Origin: Flavobacterium urocaniciphilum
Lineage (GTDB): Bacteria; Bacteroidota; Bacteroidia; Flavobacteriales; Flavobacteriaceae
NCBI RefSeq assembly: GCF_900110615.1
Contig: NZ_FOEI01000002.1
Coordinates: 527,859 to 591,858, forward strand
Length of the DNA: 64,000 bases
Direction: 5' to 3'
Shown here piece by piece: positions 1 to 7,247 of the stretch (position 1 is the stretch's first letter; every line of letters begins with the position of its first letter). A model generated the notes under the pieces. It was not told the origin of the DNA. It saw only the letters and a list, made by a program, of their open reading frames with translations, and made no database searches. Made by a program: the position numbers and the translations under genes.

Positions 1-585
1 TCGGCTCAAGATAGTTTACCAGCAAAAAAATGGCTTAGAATTGGTTTTATTTATGGCTATTCTGCTCAAAATAAATTTATTAAGCAAGAGTACGATTATT
101 TTTATGAAAGTAAAATTTTTAAAATTTCCAATCATTTTATGTTGAGAAATAGACCCAATTATAATTTAGAATTGATTATTGAGCCTAGTTATTACCGTTC
201 AAAACACCAAATGCTAAATTATTGGTTCATTAGTCATACTGTTGAAAATGGTGACGAACTAAGAGCGAAATACATGAAAATGAAAGATATTAATGAATAT
301 GTTCTGAATGTAGGATTAATGTATAGAAGAAAATTATCAGACAAACATTCATTGTATGCTTATTTAAATTCAGGTCCGATGTTTATTGATACTGAAACCG
401 AAAGACTAAAAAAGGGTTTTGCTTTTAGTGATATTTTTGCCTTAGGTTATAATTATAAAATCAATAAATTATCTTTCGATATCAAAGGAACGTACCGACA
501 TGTTTCTAATGCGAATATTCAAAAACCTAATTTTGGATATAATGCTTATGGGTTTGAAGTTGGAACCTATTACGAATTCAATTAA
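1..585 (+). CDS. PagL-like acyloxyacyl hydrolase / lipid A deacylase, 5' truncated by window
   Basis: The reading frame is open from base 1, so the N-terminus and signal peptide lie outside the window; at least 194 residues remain. The visible part is rich in alternating aromatic/polar strands ending in an aromatic C-terminus (YYEFN), as expected for an outer-membrane beta-barrel. Near the C-terminus the pattern RHVSNANIQKPNFGYN resembles the His-x-Ser-Asn and downstream Pro-Asn-x-Gly-x-Asn signature of the PagL family, with a Glu in GFEVG as possible third catalytic residue. The PagL family removes the 3-O acyl chain of lipid A in the outer membrane. The enzymatic role is inferred from this motif; a non-catalytic barrel is the alternative. 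Confidence 0.7.
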   Translation, partial: SAQDSLPAKKWLRIGFIYGYSAQNKFIKQEYDYFYESKIFKISNHFMLRNRPNYNLELIIEPSYYRSKHQMLNYWFISHTVENGDELRAKYMKMKDINEYVLNVGLMYRRKLSDKHSLYAYLNSGPMFIDTETERLKKGFAFSDIFALGYNYKINKLSFDIKGTYRHVSNANIQKPNFGYNAYGFEVGTYYEFN

Positions 586-590
586 AAAAA

Positions 591-620
591 AAAACGCCAT
601 ACAAATGAGTATGGCGTTTT
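591..620. terminator. Bidirectional rho-independent terminator
   Basis: Twelve-base perfect arms (591-602 and 609-620, core AACGCCATAC/GTATGGCG) with a 6-nt loop. They are flanked by an A-run on the left and a T-run on the right, so the hairpin can end both the PagL-like gene and the oppositely oriented degP gene. Confidence 0.85.
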
Positions 621-625
621 TTTAT

Positions 626-649
626 TGTCACACTGAGCTTGTCGAAGTG
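626..649 (+). repeat. 24-bp dispersed repeat, copy 1 (starts TGTCACACTGAGCTTG)
   Basis: This 24-bp sequence is repeated exactly in inverse orientation at 2198-2221, so the two copies flank the degP gene. This copy directly follows the terminator at 591-620 and precedes the degP stop codon. Confidence 0.8.
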
Positions 650-664
650 TCTTTTCTTTAATTT

Positions 665-2044
665 TTATAAAAAGATGCGATACATTTGACCGTTTTTCGC
701 GATAATCTCGTATCTTGTTTTTTCATTTTCTTCTTTTTTTGCTAAATAGGCCGAAACACTTTCCATATCGGTTACTCGCATGTTGTCAACACGAACCACA
801 ATTGAACCTTTTAAATCATTCGCATATTCTGCATAATCTTTATTGGTCACTTGTTTGATTTTGATACCCGATTTTACATTATACATTTTCTTATCGTTCG
901 CGTCTAAATCTTCAAACTCAATTCCGTTAAATTCGTATGCAATTAGTTCTTTCTTAGTCAATGGAACATTTAAATTCATCGTTCTTCCATTTCTCAATAA
1001 AGAAACTTTTACAATATCATTTGGTCTTTTAGTATTGATAACAGTTGCTAATTCTGCAGATGAACTGATTTTTTTGTCATCTAATTTTACAATTATGTCT
1101 CCTTTTTCAATTCCTGCTTTTTCAGCTCCAGAATTGCGATTGACTTTACTAATGTAATATCCTTCCGTTTCATCAATTCCTAATTTTTTAGCAGCTTCAG
1201 CGTTTAATTCGCCACCTTCAACTCCTAAAATACCGCGTTGTACATTACCGTATTTCATTAAATCTTCAATGATTTTTCGAGTTACATTTGATGGAACTGC
1301 AAATGAATATCCCGCGTAACTTCCAGTTGGAGAAGAAATCATGGTGTTAATTCCGATTAATTCACCGCGAGTATTAACCAAAGCACCACCGCTATTTCCT
1401 GGATTTACTGCTGCATCTGTTTGAATAAACGATTGAATACTCGCTTTATCTAAATTTCTCGCTTTCGCTGAAATAATTCCAGCCGTAACTGTCGAATTTA
1501 ATTGATACGGATTTCCAACTGCTAATACCCATTCACCAACTTTAATTGCATCCGAATCTCCGAAAACAATAAATGGTAATTTTTCATCGGCATCAATTTT
1601 TAATAATGCGATGTCCATTTTACTATCTGTTCCAATTAGTTTGGCTTTGTAGGCTTTGTTATTGTTTAAGGTAACTTCCAATTCTGTTGCGTCCTGAATT
1701 ACGTGGTTATTTGTAACAATATATCCATCTTCAGATACAATTACACCAGAACCAGTACCAATTTGCTCTTGTTGTCTCGCTTCACCTTGTCCGTAAAAAA
1801 AACTTGCAAACGGATCATAAACCGTTCGTACCGATACGTTTTTTACGTGAACTACACTATGTACTGCTTTATCAGCCCCAACTGTAAAATCAACTTCTTC
1901 TGCGCCTAAACCAACTGCTTTTGAATAATTGGGAGCAATAGTTAAAAAAGAAACACTCTCTTTACTTTCAATGAATTTATAGGCACCCAATGTAACGGCA
2001 CCACTCAGTAATGATACGATAAATAGACTTCCTAAATTTTTCAT
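665..2044 (-). CDS. degP: DegP/HtrA-family periplasmic serine protease (Do-like)
   Basis: Protein quality-control protease of the envelope, 459 residues. A hydrophobic N-terminal segment (about 5-24) serves as signal or anchor. The trypsin-like domain carries the catalytic triad: His114 in TNNHV, Asp144 in KMDIALLKI and Ser218 in NPGNSGG. A PDZ domain follows (about 270-360), with a second, more degenerate PDZ-like region to the C-terminus. Length and domain order fit the family. The gene is monocistronic: it ends at the bidirectional terminator at 591-620, and its upstream region holds a good promoter (2066-2094). DegP, DegQ and DegS types cannot be separated with certainty from sequence alone. 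Confidence 0.93.
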   Translation of the reverse strand: MKNLGSLFIVSLLSGAVTLGAYKFIESKESVSFLTIAPNYSKAVGLGAEEVDFTVGADKAVHSVVHVKNVSVRTVYDPFASFFYGQGEARQQEQIGTGSGVIVSEDGYIVTNNHVIQDATELEVTLNNNKAYKAKLIGTDSKMDIALLKIDADEKLPFIVFGDSDAIKVGEWVLAVGNPYQLNSTVTAGIISAKARNLDKASIQSFIQTDAAVNPGNSGGALVNTRGELIGINTMISSPTGSYAGYSFAVPSNVTRKIIEDLMKYGNVQRGILGVEGGELNAEAAKKLGIDETEGYYISKVNRNSGAEKAGIEKGDIIVKLDDKKISSSAELATVINTKRPNDIVKVSLLRNGRTMNLNVPLTKKELIAYEFNGIEFEDLDANDKKMYNVKSGIKIKQVTNKDYAEYANDLKGSIVVRVDNMRVTDMESVSAYLAKKEENEKTRYEIIAKNGQMYRIFL

Positions 2045-2065
2045 GTTTTTAATAATTTTATAATG

Positions 2066-2094
2066 TAAATATAACTAGTAATTTTAAATTTCAA
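2066..2094 (-). promoter_or_regulatory. Candidate degP promoter
   Basis: Reading the minus strand, TTG (2092-2094) is followed after 18 nt by TATATTTA (2066-2073). This matches seven of eight positions of the Bacteroidota -7 box TAnnTTTG at nearly the usual spacing, 22 nt before the degP start codon. Confidence 0.5.
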
Positions 2095-2158
2095 TTTTGT
2101 TTAACGCTCGATTAACAATGTTTAACACGTTTTTAGTATTTAGGCATTTCCTTTCAGG

Positions 2159-2263
2159 TCGGGCTTTCCGCTGTATCTTTTTATTTTTCTCTTACGGCAC
2201 TTCGACAAGCTCAGTGTGACACCTCAAGAAGCAAAATAAAAAGGATGTCGCTTTAATCCCTAA
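2159..2263 (-). repeat. Imperfect palindromic dispersed repeat, copy 1 (composite)
   Basis: Read on the minus strand the element begins TTAGGGATTAAAGCGACATC, runs into an A/T-rich CCTTTTTATTTT arm and ends with AAAAATAAAAAGATACAGCG followed by GAAAGCCCG. The two ends are imperfect inverted repeats. Related elements lie at 54510-54602 and 61216-61300. The loop of this copy contains the 24-bp repeat at 2198-2221. The element fills the divergent space between degP and dapF. Confidence 0.65.
2198..2221 (-). repeat. 24-bp dispersed repeat, copy 2, inverted
   Basis: Exact reverse complement of 626-649, sitting in the loop of the palindromic element at 2159-2263. Together the two copies form an inverted pair about 1.5 kb apart enclosing degP. 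Confidence 0.8.
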
Positions 2264-2287
2264 TGCAATTTTCTGCAAAAAAATAAA

Positions 2288-2295
2288 TATCTTTG
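2288..2295 (+). promoter_or_regulatory. -7 box TATCTTTG before dapF
   Basis: A perfect TAnnTTTG match ends only 4 nt before the dapF ATG. No convincing TTG lies at the expected -33 distance. If the box is used, the transcript would start at or near the A of the start codon. Confidence 0.4.
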
Positions 2296-2299
2296 TCCT

Positions 2300-3079
2300 A
2301 TGCAAATCAACTTTTATAAATACCAAGGAACAGGAAACGATTTTGTCGTAATTGATAATCGTAATAATACATTTCCCAAAAATAATACCAAACTAATTGA
2401 ATTTTTATGCGACCGACGTTTTGGCATTGGTGGCGATGGTTTAATGTTGTTAGAAAATCATGAGAAATACGATTTTACTATGGTGTATTATAATTCTGAT
2501 GGTAGTACAAGTACGATGTGTGGTAACGGTGGTCGTTGTTTGGTGGCTTTTGCAAAACATATTGGAGTAATTGAAAATGAAGCGCATTTTGAAGCTTCTG
2601 ACGGATATCATTATGCAAAAATTGAAAACGATTTGATTGCTTTACAAATGATTGATGTGAATGAAGTTGAACATTTTAATGCCCATGATTATGTGTATAC
2701 CGGTTCTCCTCATCATGTACAATTTGTAGACGATTTGCCTCATTTTGATGTTAAAAATGAAGGTGCTAGGTTAAGATATTCTGATTTGTATGATGCCAGT
2801 GGATGTAATATCAATTTCGTAGAACAAGTGAATACTGACACTTTTTCAGTTCGTACTTATGAACGTGGTGTAGAAGATGAAACTCTTTCTTGCGGAACAG
2901 GTGCTACAGCAGTTGCAATTGCTATGTACGCAACTAAAAAAACGAATGCAAATTCAATTAATATTAATGTTTTAGGCGGAAAGCTAATCATCAGTTTTGA
3001 TGTTGAAAATAACACTTATAAAAACGTATTTTTAACTGGTCCGGCGGAATTGGTTTTTAGTGGAAGTATTTCAGTTTAA
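2300..3079 (+). CDS. dapF: Diaminopimelate epimerase
   Basis: Interconverts LL- and meso-diaminopimelate in the cytoplasm, the penultimate step of lysine synthesis and the source of the peptidoglycan crosslinking residue. The 259-residue protein has both catalytic cysteines in their family motifs: Cys74 in MCGNGGRC and Cys198 in SCGTGATA. The N-terminal FYKYQGTGNDFVVID and GIGGDGL blocks are also diagnostic. Length matches DapF. It is transcribed alone; its 3' end overlaps the convergent hydrolase gene by four bases. A -7 box lies immediately before the ATG. Confidence 0.97.
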   Translation: MQINFYKYQGTGNDFVVIDNRNNTFPKNNTKLIEFLCDRRFGIGGDGLMLLENHEKYDFTMVYYNSDGSTSTMCGNGGRCLVAFAKHIGVIENEAHFEASDGYHYAKIENDLIALQMIDVNEVEHFNAHDYVYTGSPHHVQFVDDLPHFDVKNEGARLRYSDLYDASGCNINFVEQVNTDTFSVRTYERGVEDETLSCGTGATAVAIAMYATKKTNANSININVLGGKLIISFDVENNTYKNVFLTGPAELVFSGSISV

Positions 3080-3933
3080 TTCTGTAAACTCATCAAACTT
3101 TTTTTTATTATTTCAAAATGTGTCCAAGGAATAAAGTGGTCAGCCTTTTCTATGGGTATGACTTCAATTTTTCTAGCATTTATAAAGGCTTTTTCCATAA
3201 AAGAAACATTAGAGTAGGGTACAAGTGAATCTTCTGTGCCGTGAATAATTAGTATGTTAGAGGTAATATTATGGAGTTGTGTTTTCATAATTTTTAAATC
3301 GTCTTTTAACCACCAAAGTTCATCGTTTGATGTTCTAAAAGCTCCTGGAATTAAATACCTTATGGGTTTAGTCATTAAAATAGGTCTCCAGTTTTCAGGA
3401 GTTTCAGCATTTGGGTCAATTGAGCCCGCTAAAATCACTAAATTTTTAAACAGTGTTGGACTTTTAGTAGCCAATTTTACAGCGATTGGTCCGCCCATAG
3501 AATGACCAATTAAGGTAAAGGGTTGGTTGTTGTTTTTAGATTTTATAAATGGTAAAATTAAGTTGGCTTGCGTTTCCAAATCTTCAGCAGTTCCAAAATT
3601 ACTGTAACCAAATCCAGGTCGGTCTATGGCAATGAGTCGAAATTGTTTTTGTAAATCTAAATCAGATAAATATTTTTTATAAGCATCCCAACTACCAGGC
3701 GATCCGTGTAAAAAGAAAAGTGTAGATTTGGTTGAATCTCCAGTTTCTATATAATGTATTTGATGTTCGTCTGAGATTTTAAAAGTCAAATCCTTATACT
3801 CAATATTCGAATTTGAAAAATAAGTAGTTGTTTCTTTAGGAGTCATTCGCATTTTCATGCAAGATTGACAGAATAGTATGTAACTGCAAAACAATATGAA
3901 AACAATTTTTTTCTTAGAAATTTTTATGTTCAT
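3076..3933 (-). CDS. Lipoprotein alpha/beta-fold hydrolase
   Basis: Alpha/beta hydrolase with the oxyanion-hole motif HGSPGS, the nucleophile elbow GHSMGG, an acid in GTEDSLVP and a C-terminal His in ADHFIPW, so the triad looks complete. I chose the ATG at 3933, which gives 285 residues, because the sequence then begins with a lysine-rich n-region, a hydrophobic stretch and a lipobox ending FCQSC (Cys25). It would thus be a lipid-anchored envelope enzyme. An upstream ATG at 3966 adds eleven residues and fits less well. The substrate cannot be told; proline iminopeptidase-like and haloalkane dehalogenase-like enzymes share this pattern. Convergent with dapF (4-bp overlap). Confidence 0.8.
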   Translation of the reverse strand: MNIKISKKKIVFILFCSYILFCQSCMKMRMTPKETTTYFSNSNIEYKDLTFKISDEHQIHYIETGDSTKSTLFFLHGSPGSWDAYKKYLSDLDLQKQFRLIAIDRPGFGYSNFGTAEDLETQANLILPFIKSKNNNQPFTLIGHSMGGPIAVKLATKSPTLFKNLVILAGSIDPNAETPENWRPILMTKPIRYLIPGAFRTSNDELWWLKDDLKIMKTQLHNITSNILIIHGTEDSLVPYSNVSFMEKAFINARKIEVIPIEKADHFIPWTHFEIIKKSLMSLQN

Positions 3934-3982
3934 ATTGATGAATGTTTTTGATTTATGTACTATCAAATTTAGCTAAAAAATA

Positions 3983-4885
3983 TCAAAAATAAACGGCGCA
4001 GTTTGGTAATTCTTTTTTAATACGTTCGATTTCTTCTTTTGCAATTGGATTGCCTGTTAAAATTAATGTTCTTAGGTTTTTCAGTTTGCTTATTTCTTTT
4101 GGTAAAATTTGTATTTGATTTTGTGCCATACTTAAAGTGTTTAAATTTTTCAATTTAACAATGCTTTCAGGTAATGAATTCAAAAGATTAAAATTGATTT
4201 GCAACACTTCTAACTTTTCCAAATGATTAATTGTTGTTGGAAGACTCGAAAGTTTGTTATTATCTAAATTCAGTTGTTTCAATTTGGGTAACTGCAACCA
4301 ATTTTCATCCAATTCATGAAATTGATTATAAGAAATATCTAAAAAGGTTAGTTTTTTTAGTTTTGAAATCGAATTGGGTAAAAAGCTCAGCTGATTATTG
4401 TCTAATTCAATCACTTCTAGATTTTTACAATTGCCAAATTCTTCTGGTAGAATAGAAATGTTATTGACTGAAAAAGTAATGTGTTTTAGTTTCTTTAGTT
4501 TTGTGAAATTATCAGGTAAACTATTTAGTTTATTGGCAGATAAGTCAATTGTTTTAAGATTCTTACATGAATTTATTGAATTTGGAATTTCTTTCAACTC
4601 GTTTTCATTGAATAATAATGTTTCTAAATTTTGAAAATTGGTATTTGATTCCGACCAAAATTCAATATTATTCTTCATTACATTTAAATGTTTCAAGTTT
4701 TTAAATTGTTCTATTTCAGAAGGAAATTCAAATAAATTATTCGCTCTTAAATTTAAGTTAGTAACAATATTTGGAGTTTGTAATGAAGTTGAGATATCTT
4801 CGAAAATTTGCTCTTTCTTAGGATTAATTTCTTGTGAAAACGAAAGCAAAGGAAGTAGGAATAATAAAAGTAAGTTTTTCTTCAT
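3983..4885 (-). CDS. Secreted leucine-rich repeat protein
   Basis: A 300-residue protein with a signal peptide (KKNLLLLFLLPLLSFSQ), then about ten tandem leucine-rich repeats of 23 residues following LxxLxxLxLxxNxLxxLPxxI, with the SLP/ILP ending of the bacterial LPX subclass. The repeats cover roughly residues 40-290 and the protein ends soon after with a short cap. No enzymatic domain or T9SS tail is visible, so it is most likely a periplasmic or surface protein that binds another protein; the partner is unknown. It lies 50 bp upstream of the hydrolase on the same strand and may be cotranscribed with it. Confidence 0.8.
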   Translation of the reverse strand: MKKNLLLLFLLPLLSFSQEINPKKEQIFEDISTSLQTPNIVTNLNLRANNLFEFPSEIEQFKNLKHLNVMKNNIEFWSESNTNFQNLETLLFNENELKEIPNSINSCKNLKTIDLSANKLNSLPDNFTKLKKLKHITFSVNNISILPEEFGNCKNLEVIELDNNQLSFLPNSISKLKKLTFLDISYNQFHELDENWLQLPKLKQLNLDNNKLSSLPTTINHLEKLEVLQINFNLLNSLPESIVKLKNLNTLSMAQNQIQILPKEISKLKNLRTLILTGNPIAKEEIERIKKELPNCAVYF

Positions 4886-4944
4886 ATCGATAAAATATAA
4901 AAAGGTCGGAGTATTGCATCCGACCTTAATGAATTTTTTTTGTA

Positions 4945-7137
4945 TTAATTAGATTTTACAACTTTAATCGTTTCTTTTTGGTTTTCTGAAATGATTTCAA
5001 AGAAATACACATTTGAACCATTGAAATTTGATAAATCTATTTCTAATGTTTTAGAAACTGAAGTATTTGCTTTTTTCTCGATTAATTTTCTTCCAACAAA
5101 ATCATACACATTAATTTGTACATCTGAACCTGAAATAGCATTAAAATCTAATGTTACTAAACCGTTTGTAGGATTTGGATAAATTTTCACGCTATTATTA
5201 TTAGCAAAAGAATCGCTAGATAAAGGTTGTTGACCTAAGAAATCTCTATGTGAGAAAACTAATGCAGCCGATTTGTCAAATTGTACATTTAAACCTGTTG
5301 CATCTGTTTGAGCGATATTTGTATTATCAGGATGTTGAACAGAGAAAAATCCGTATTTGAAATCTGGTGTAAATGTTAATCCAGTTGGTTCTGATCCTGC
5401 AGGTGCCGAACTATGAATTAATACTTGTGGAGCTGTTTGTCTGTGGTTTGGTCTAACTACCCATATGTAATTTCTACCACCATCTTGAACTACCCATAGA
5501 TTTCCTTTATCGTCAAATGCTAAGTTGTCGTTTCCGTCTAACCATGCTTCATTTACAATTCCTGTTGAAGTTTGGATTGGATACGTCATTCCACCTACGA
5601 AAGTTTCAAAATTTGAAATTGTAGTTCCGTTATCTTTAAATCTATAAACTCTGTTTTTACCTTTTGATGCAAAATAAATCATTCCGTCAGGACCAATTTC
5701 ACAATCTTCCACACCATTAAAGTTTGTACCACCTAAAGCACCAGCATTAGCAGCTAAATTGTTTCTGTCAGCTTGTGTAGTGTTTGGTACTAAAACCCAA
5801 GTAGCAGTTGCAGAACTTGGCTCGTCATCAGATAATGCAGTGTCTAATTTTAAAACGTATACATTTCCAGCTGATAAATTGTTTGCAACTGTTGGTACAA
5901 ATTTATACACACAATGTGTTCCACCATCTTCACCATAATAGGCTACAGTTCCATCATTACTTACTACAATGTTTTCATGATTCATTCTTCCTAAAGCAAA
6001 TAATTTGTCTTTAACGCCATTGTTTTCATAATCAACAACACTTGCAGTAGTTGGATCAATTTCAACTAACCAACCCACATCTTGATATCCATCACCATTT
6101 GCATCACCAGCAGTAGTATTTTCTTCTGCAGTAACAATTGTTCTCCAAGGTGTTACTCCACCTGAACAGTTTCTTATTGTTGTAACTAAATTTGAGTTGT
6201 AAAAATCAACTTTTCTGGTATTTGTAACATCCCAAAGCGGATTCGTAACATTTGAGTTTAAATTAATGTTGACTATTGAAACACCACCAGGATTATTTTC
6301 GTGATTTACAGAAAGGTGTCCTAATTTACTTGCATCAGCACCTAAAGATGGGATGTAACCTGTAAAATCATGTGTTCCAGGTACTAAACCTGAACCATCC
6401 ATATAAGTACTGCCTTCTTTGAATAACATTTGAAAACGTTGTTCAGTTGGCATGATTAATACATTTGTTTGAGTAGTTGGATTAATTGATGTAAAGCAAC
6501 CAATATGACCATCTTCACATACATAATCTGGATCTTTTTCTTTTAAATATAAATCGAAACCTAAATCAGAACTTGTTAAGTCGCTTTGATGAACTTCAAT
6601 TGAAATTCTGTTTACACCGCTTGTAAAATATGATTTAGCAATAAAGAATGTTTGATATCTTTTTTCATCTGCAGTTCCAATAGCACTACTAGCAAAAGTA
6701 TTATAAGCAATTGCACCAGCTGGCATGTTATTTCTTGTAACTTCAACACCATTTACATATAGTACAAAACCATCATCTCTTCTGATTCCGAATTCTAAAT
6801 CATTTGTAAGAGTATTAATGTCAGTAATAGTAATGTCTTTTGAGAAATACGTAGTAGTGTATTTGTTTGTAGAACTTGGTCCGAAAGAAACTGTTGTTTT
6901 ACATGGGTCGCCATATCCAAAAGGAGCAATGTTAGAAGTCCAACTTGAGTTGTCAAATGAATTATCTTTCCAAGTAGTTCCTTGATCTGAACCATTGTCT
7001 AGAAATTTCCATGTTGAACCTTTTTCAATTAATACAGTTGGTGGAACTGAAGTGTTTTCATAATTTAATTTACGCTCGTTTTTTGAAAAACCTAAAAGCG
7101 AAATTAAAAAAGTACTAAGTAGTAAACCTTTTTTCAT
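4945..7137 (-). CDS. T9SS-exported PhoX/DUF839-family protein
   Basis: A 730-residue secreted protein. A signal peptide is followed by a region of about 160 residues with a jelly-roll look (WKFLDNGSDQGTTWKDNSFD, then FGIRRDDGFVLYVNG). A long central domain (about 220-640) resembles the DUF839/PhoX alkaline phosphatase family: LGHLSVNHENNPGG, GRMNHENIVVSNDGTVAYYG, CEIGPDGMIYFASKG and EPTGLTFTPD. The last 70 residues are a type A T9SS sorting domain (KIYPNPTNGLVTLDF, ending KTIKVVKSN), so it should be exported across the outer membrane and anchored or released. PhoX enzymes are Ca/Fe-dependent phosphatases; the activity here is inferred. It lies 110 bp downstream of the cytochrome c peroxidase gene on the same strand. 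Confidence 0.85.
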   Translation of the reverse strand: MKKGLLLSTFLISLLGFSKNERKLNYENTSVPPTVLIEKGSTWKFLDNGSDQGTTWKDNSFDNSSWTSNIAPFGYGDPCKTTVSFGPSSTNKYTTTYFSKDITITDINTLTNDLEFGIRRDDGFVLYVNGVEVTRNNMPAGAIAYNTFASSAIGTADEKRYQTFFIAKSYFTSGVNRISIEVHQSDLTSSDLGFDLYLKEKDPDYVCEDGHIGCFTSINPTTQTNVLIMPTEQRFQMLFKEGSTYMDGSGLVPGTHDFTGYIPSLGADASKLGHLSVNHENNPGGVSIVNINLNSNVTNPLWDVTNTRKVDFYNSNLVTTIRNCSGGVTPWRTIVTAEENTTAGDANGDGYQDVGWLVEIDPTTASVVDYENNGVKDKLFALGRMNHENIVVSNDGTVAYYGEDGGTHCVYKFVPTVANNLSAGNVYVLKLDTALSDDEPSSATATWVLVPNTTQADRNNLAANAGALGGTNFNGVEDCEIGPDGMIYFASKGKNRVYRFKDNGTTISNFETFVGGMTYPIQTSTGIVNEAWLDGNDNLAFDDKGNLWVVQDGGRNYIWVVRPNHRQTAPQVLIHSSAPAGSEPTGLTFTPDFKYGFFSVQHPDNTNIAQTDATGLNVQFDKSAALVFSHRDFLGQQPLSSDSFANNNSVKIYPNPTNGLVTLDFNAISGSDVQINVYDFVGRKLIEKKANTSVSKTLEIDLSNFNGSNVYFFEIISENQKETIKVVKSN

Positions 7138-7247
7138 TTTGTGTTGTTTTTAATTTGTTTGAGGCAAAACTAAAACCACTATGTAATGAAATTTACTGCT
7201 TGAAGTTATAATATGTTTATAAAAAAGTTAGCTGTTTTAAGAGAATG

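Noticed and set aside
665..2044. Open frames on the opposite strand of degP (for example 843-1157 and 1703-1909)
   Set aside because: They lie antisense to a complete gene and show no family match.
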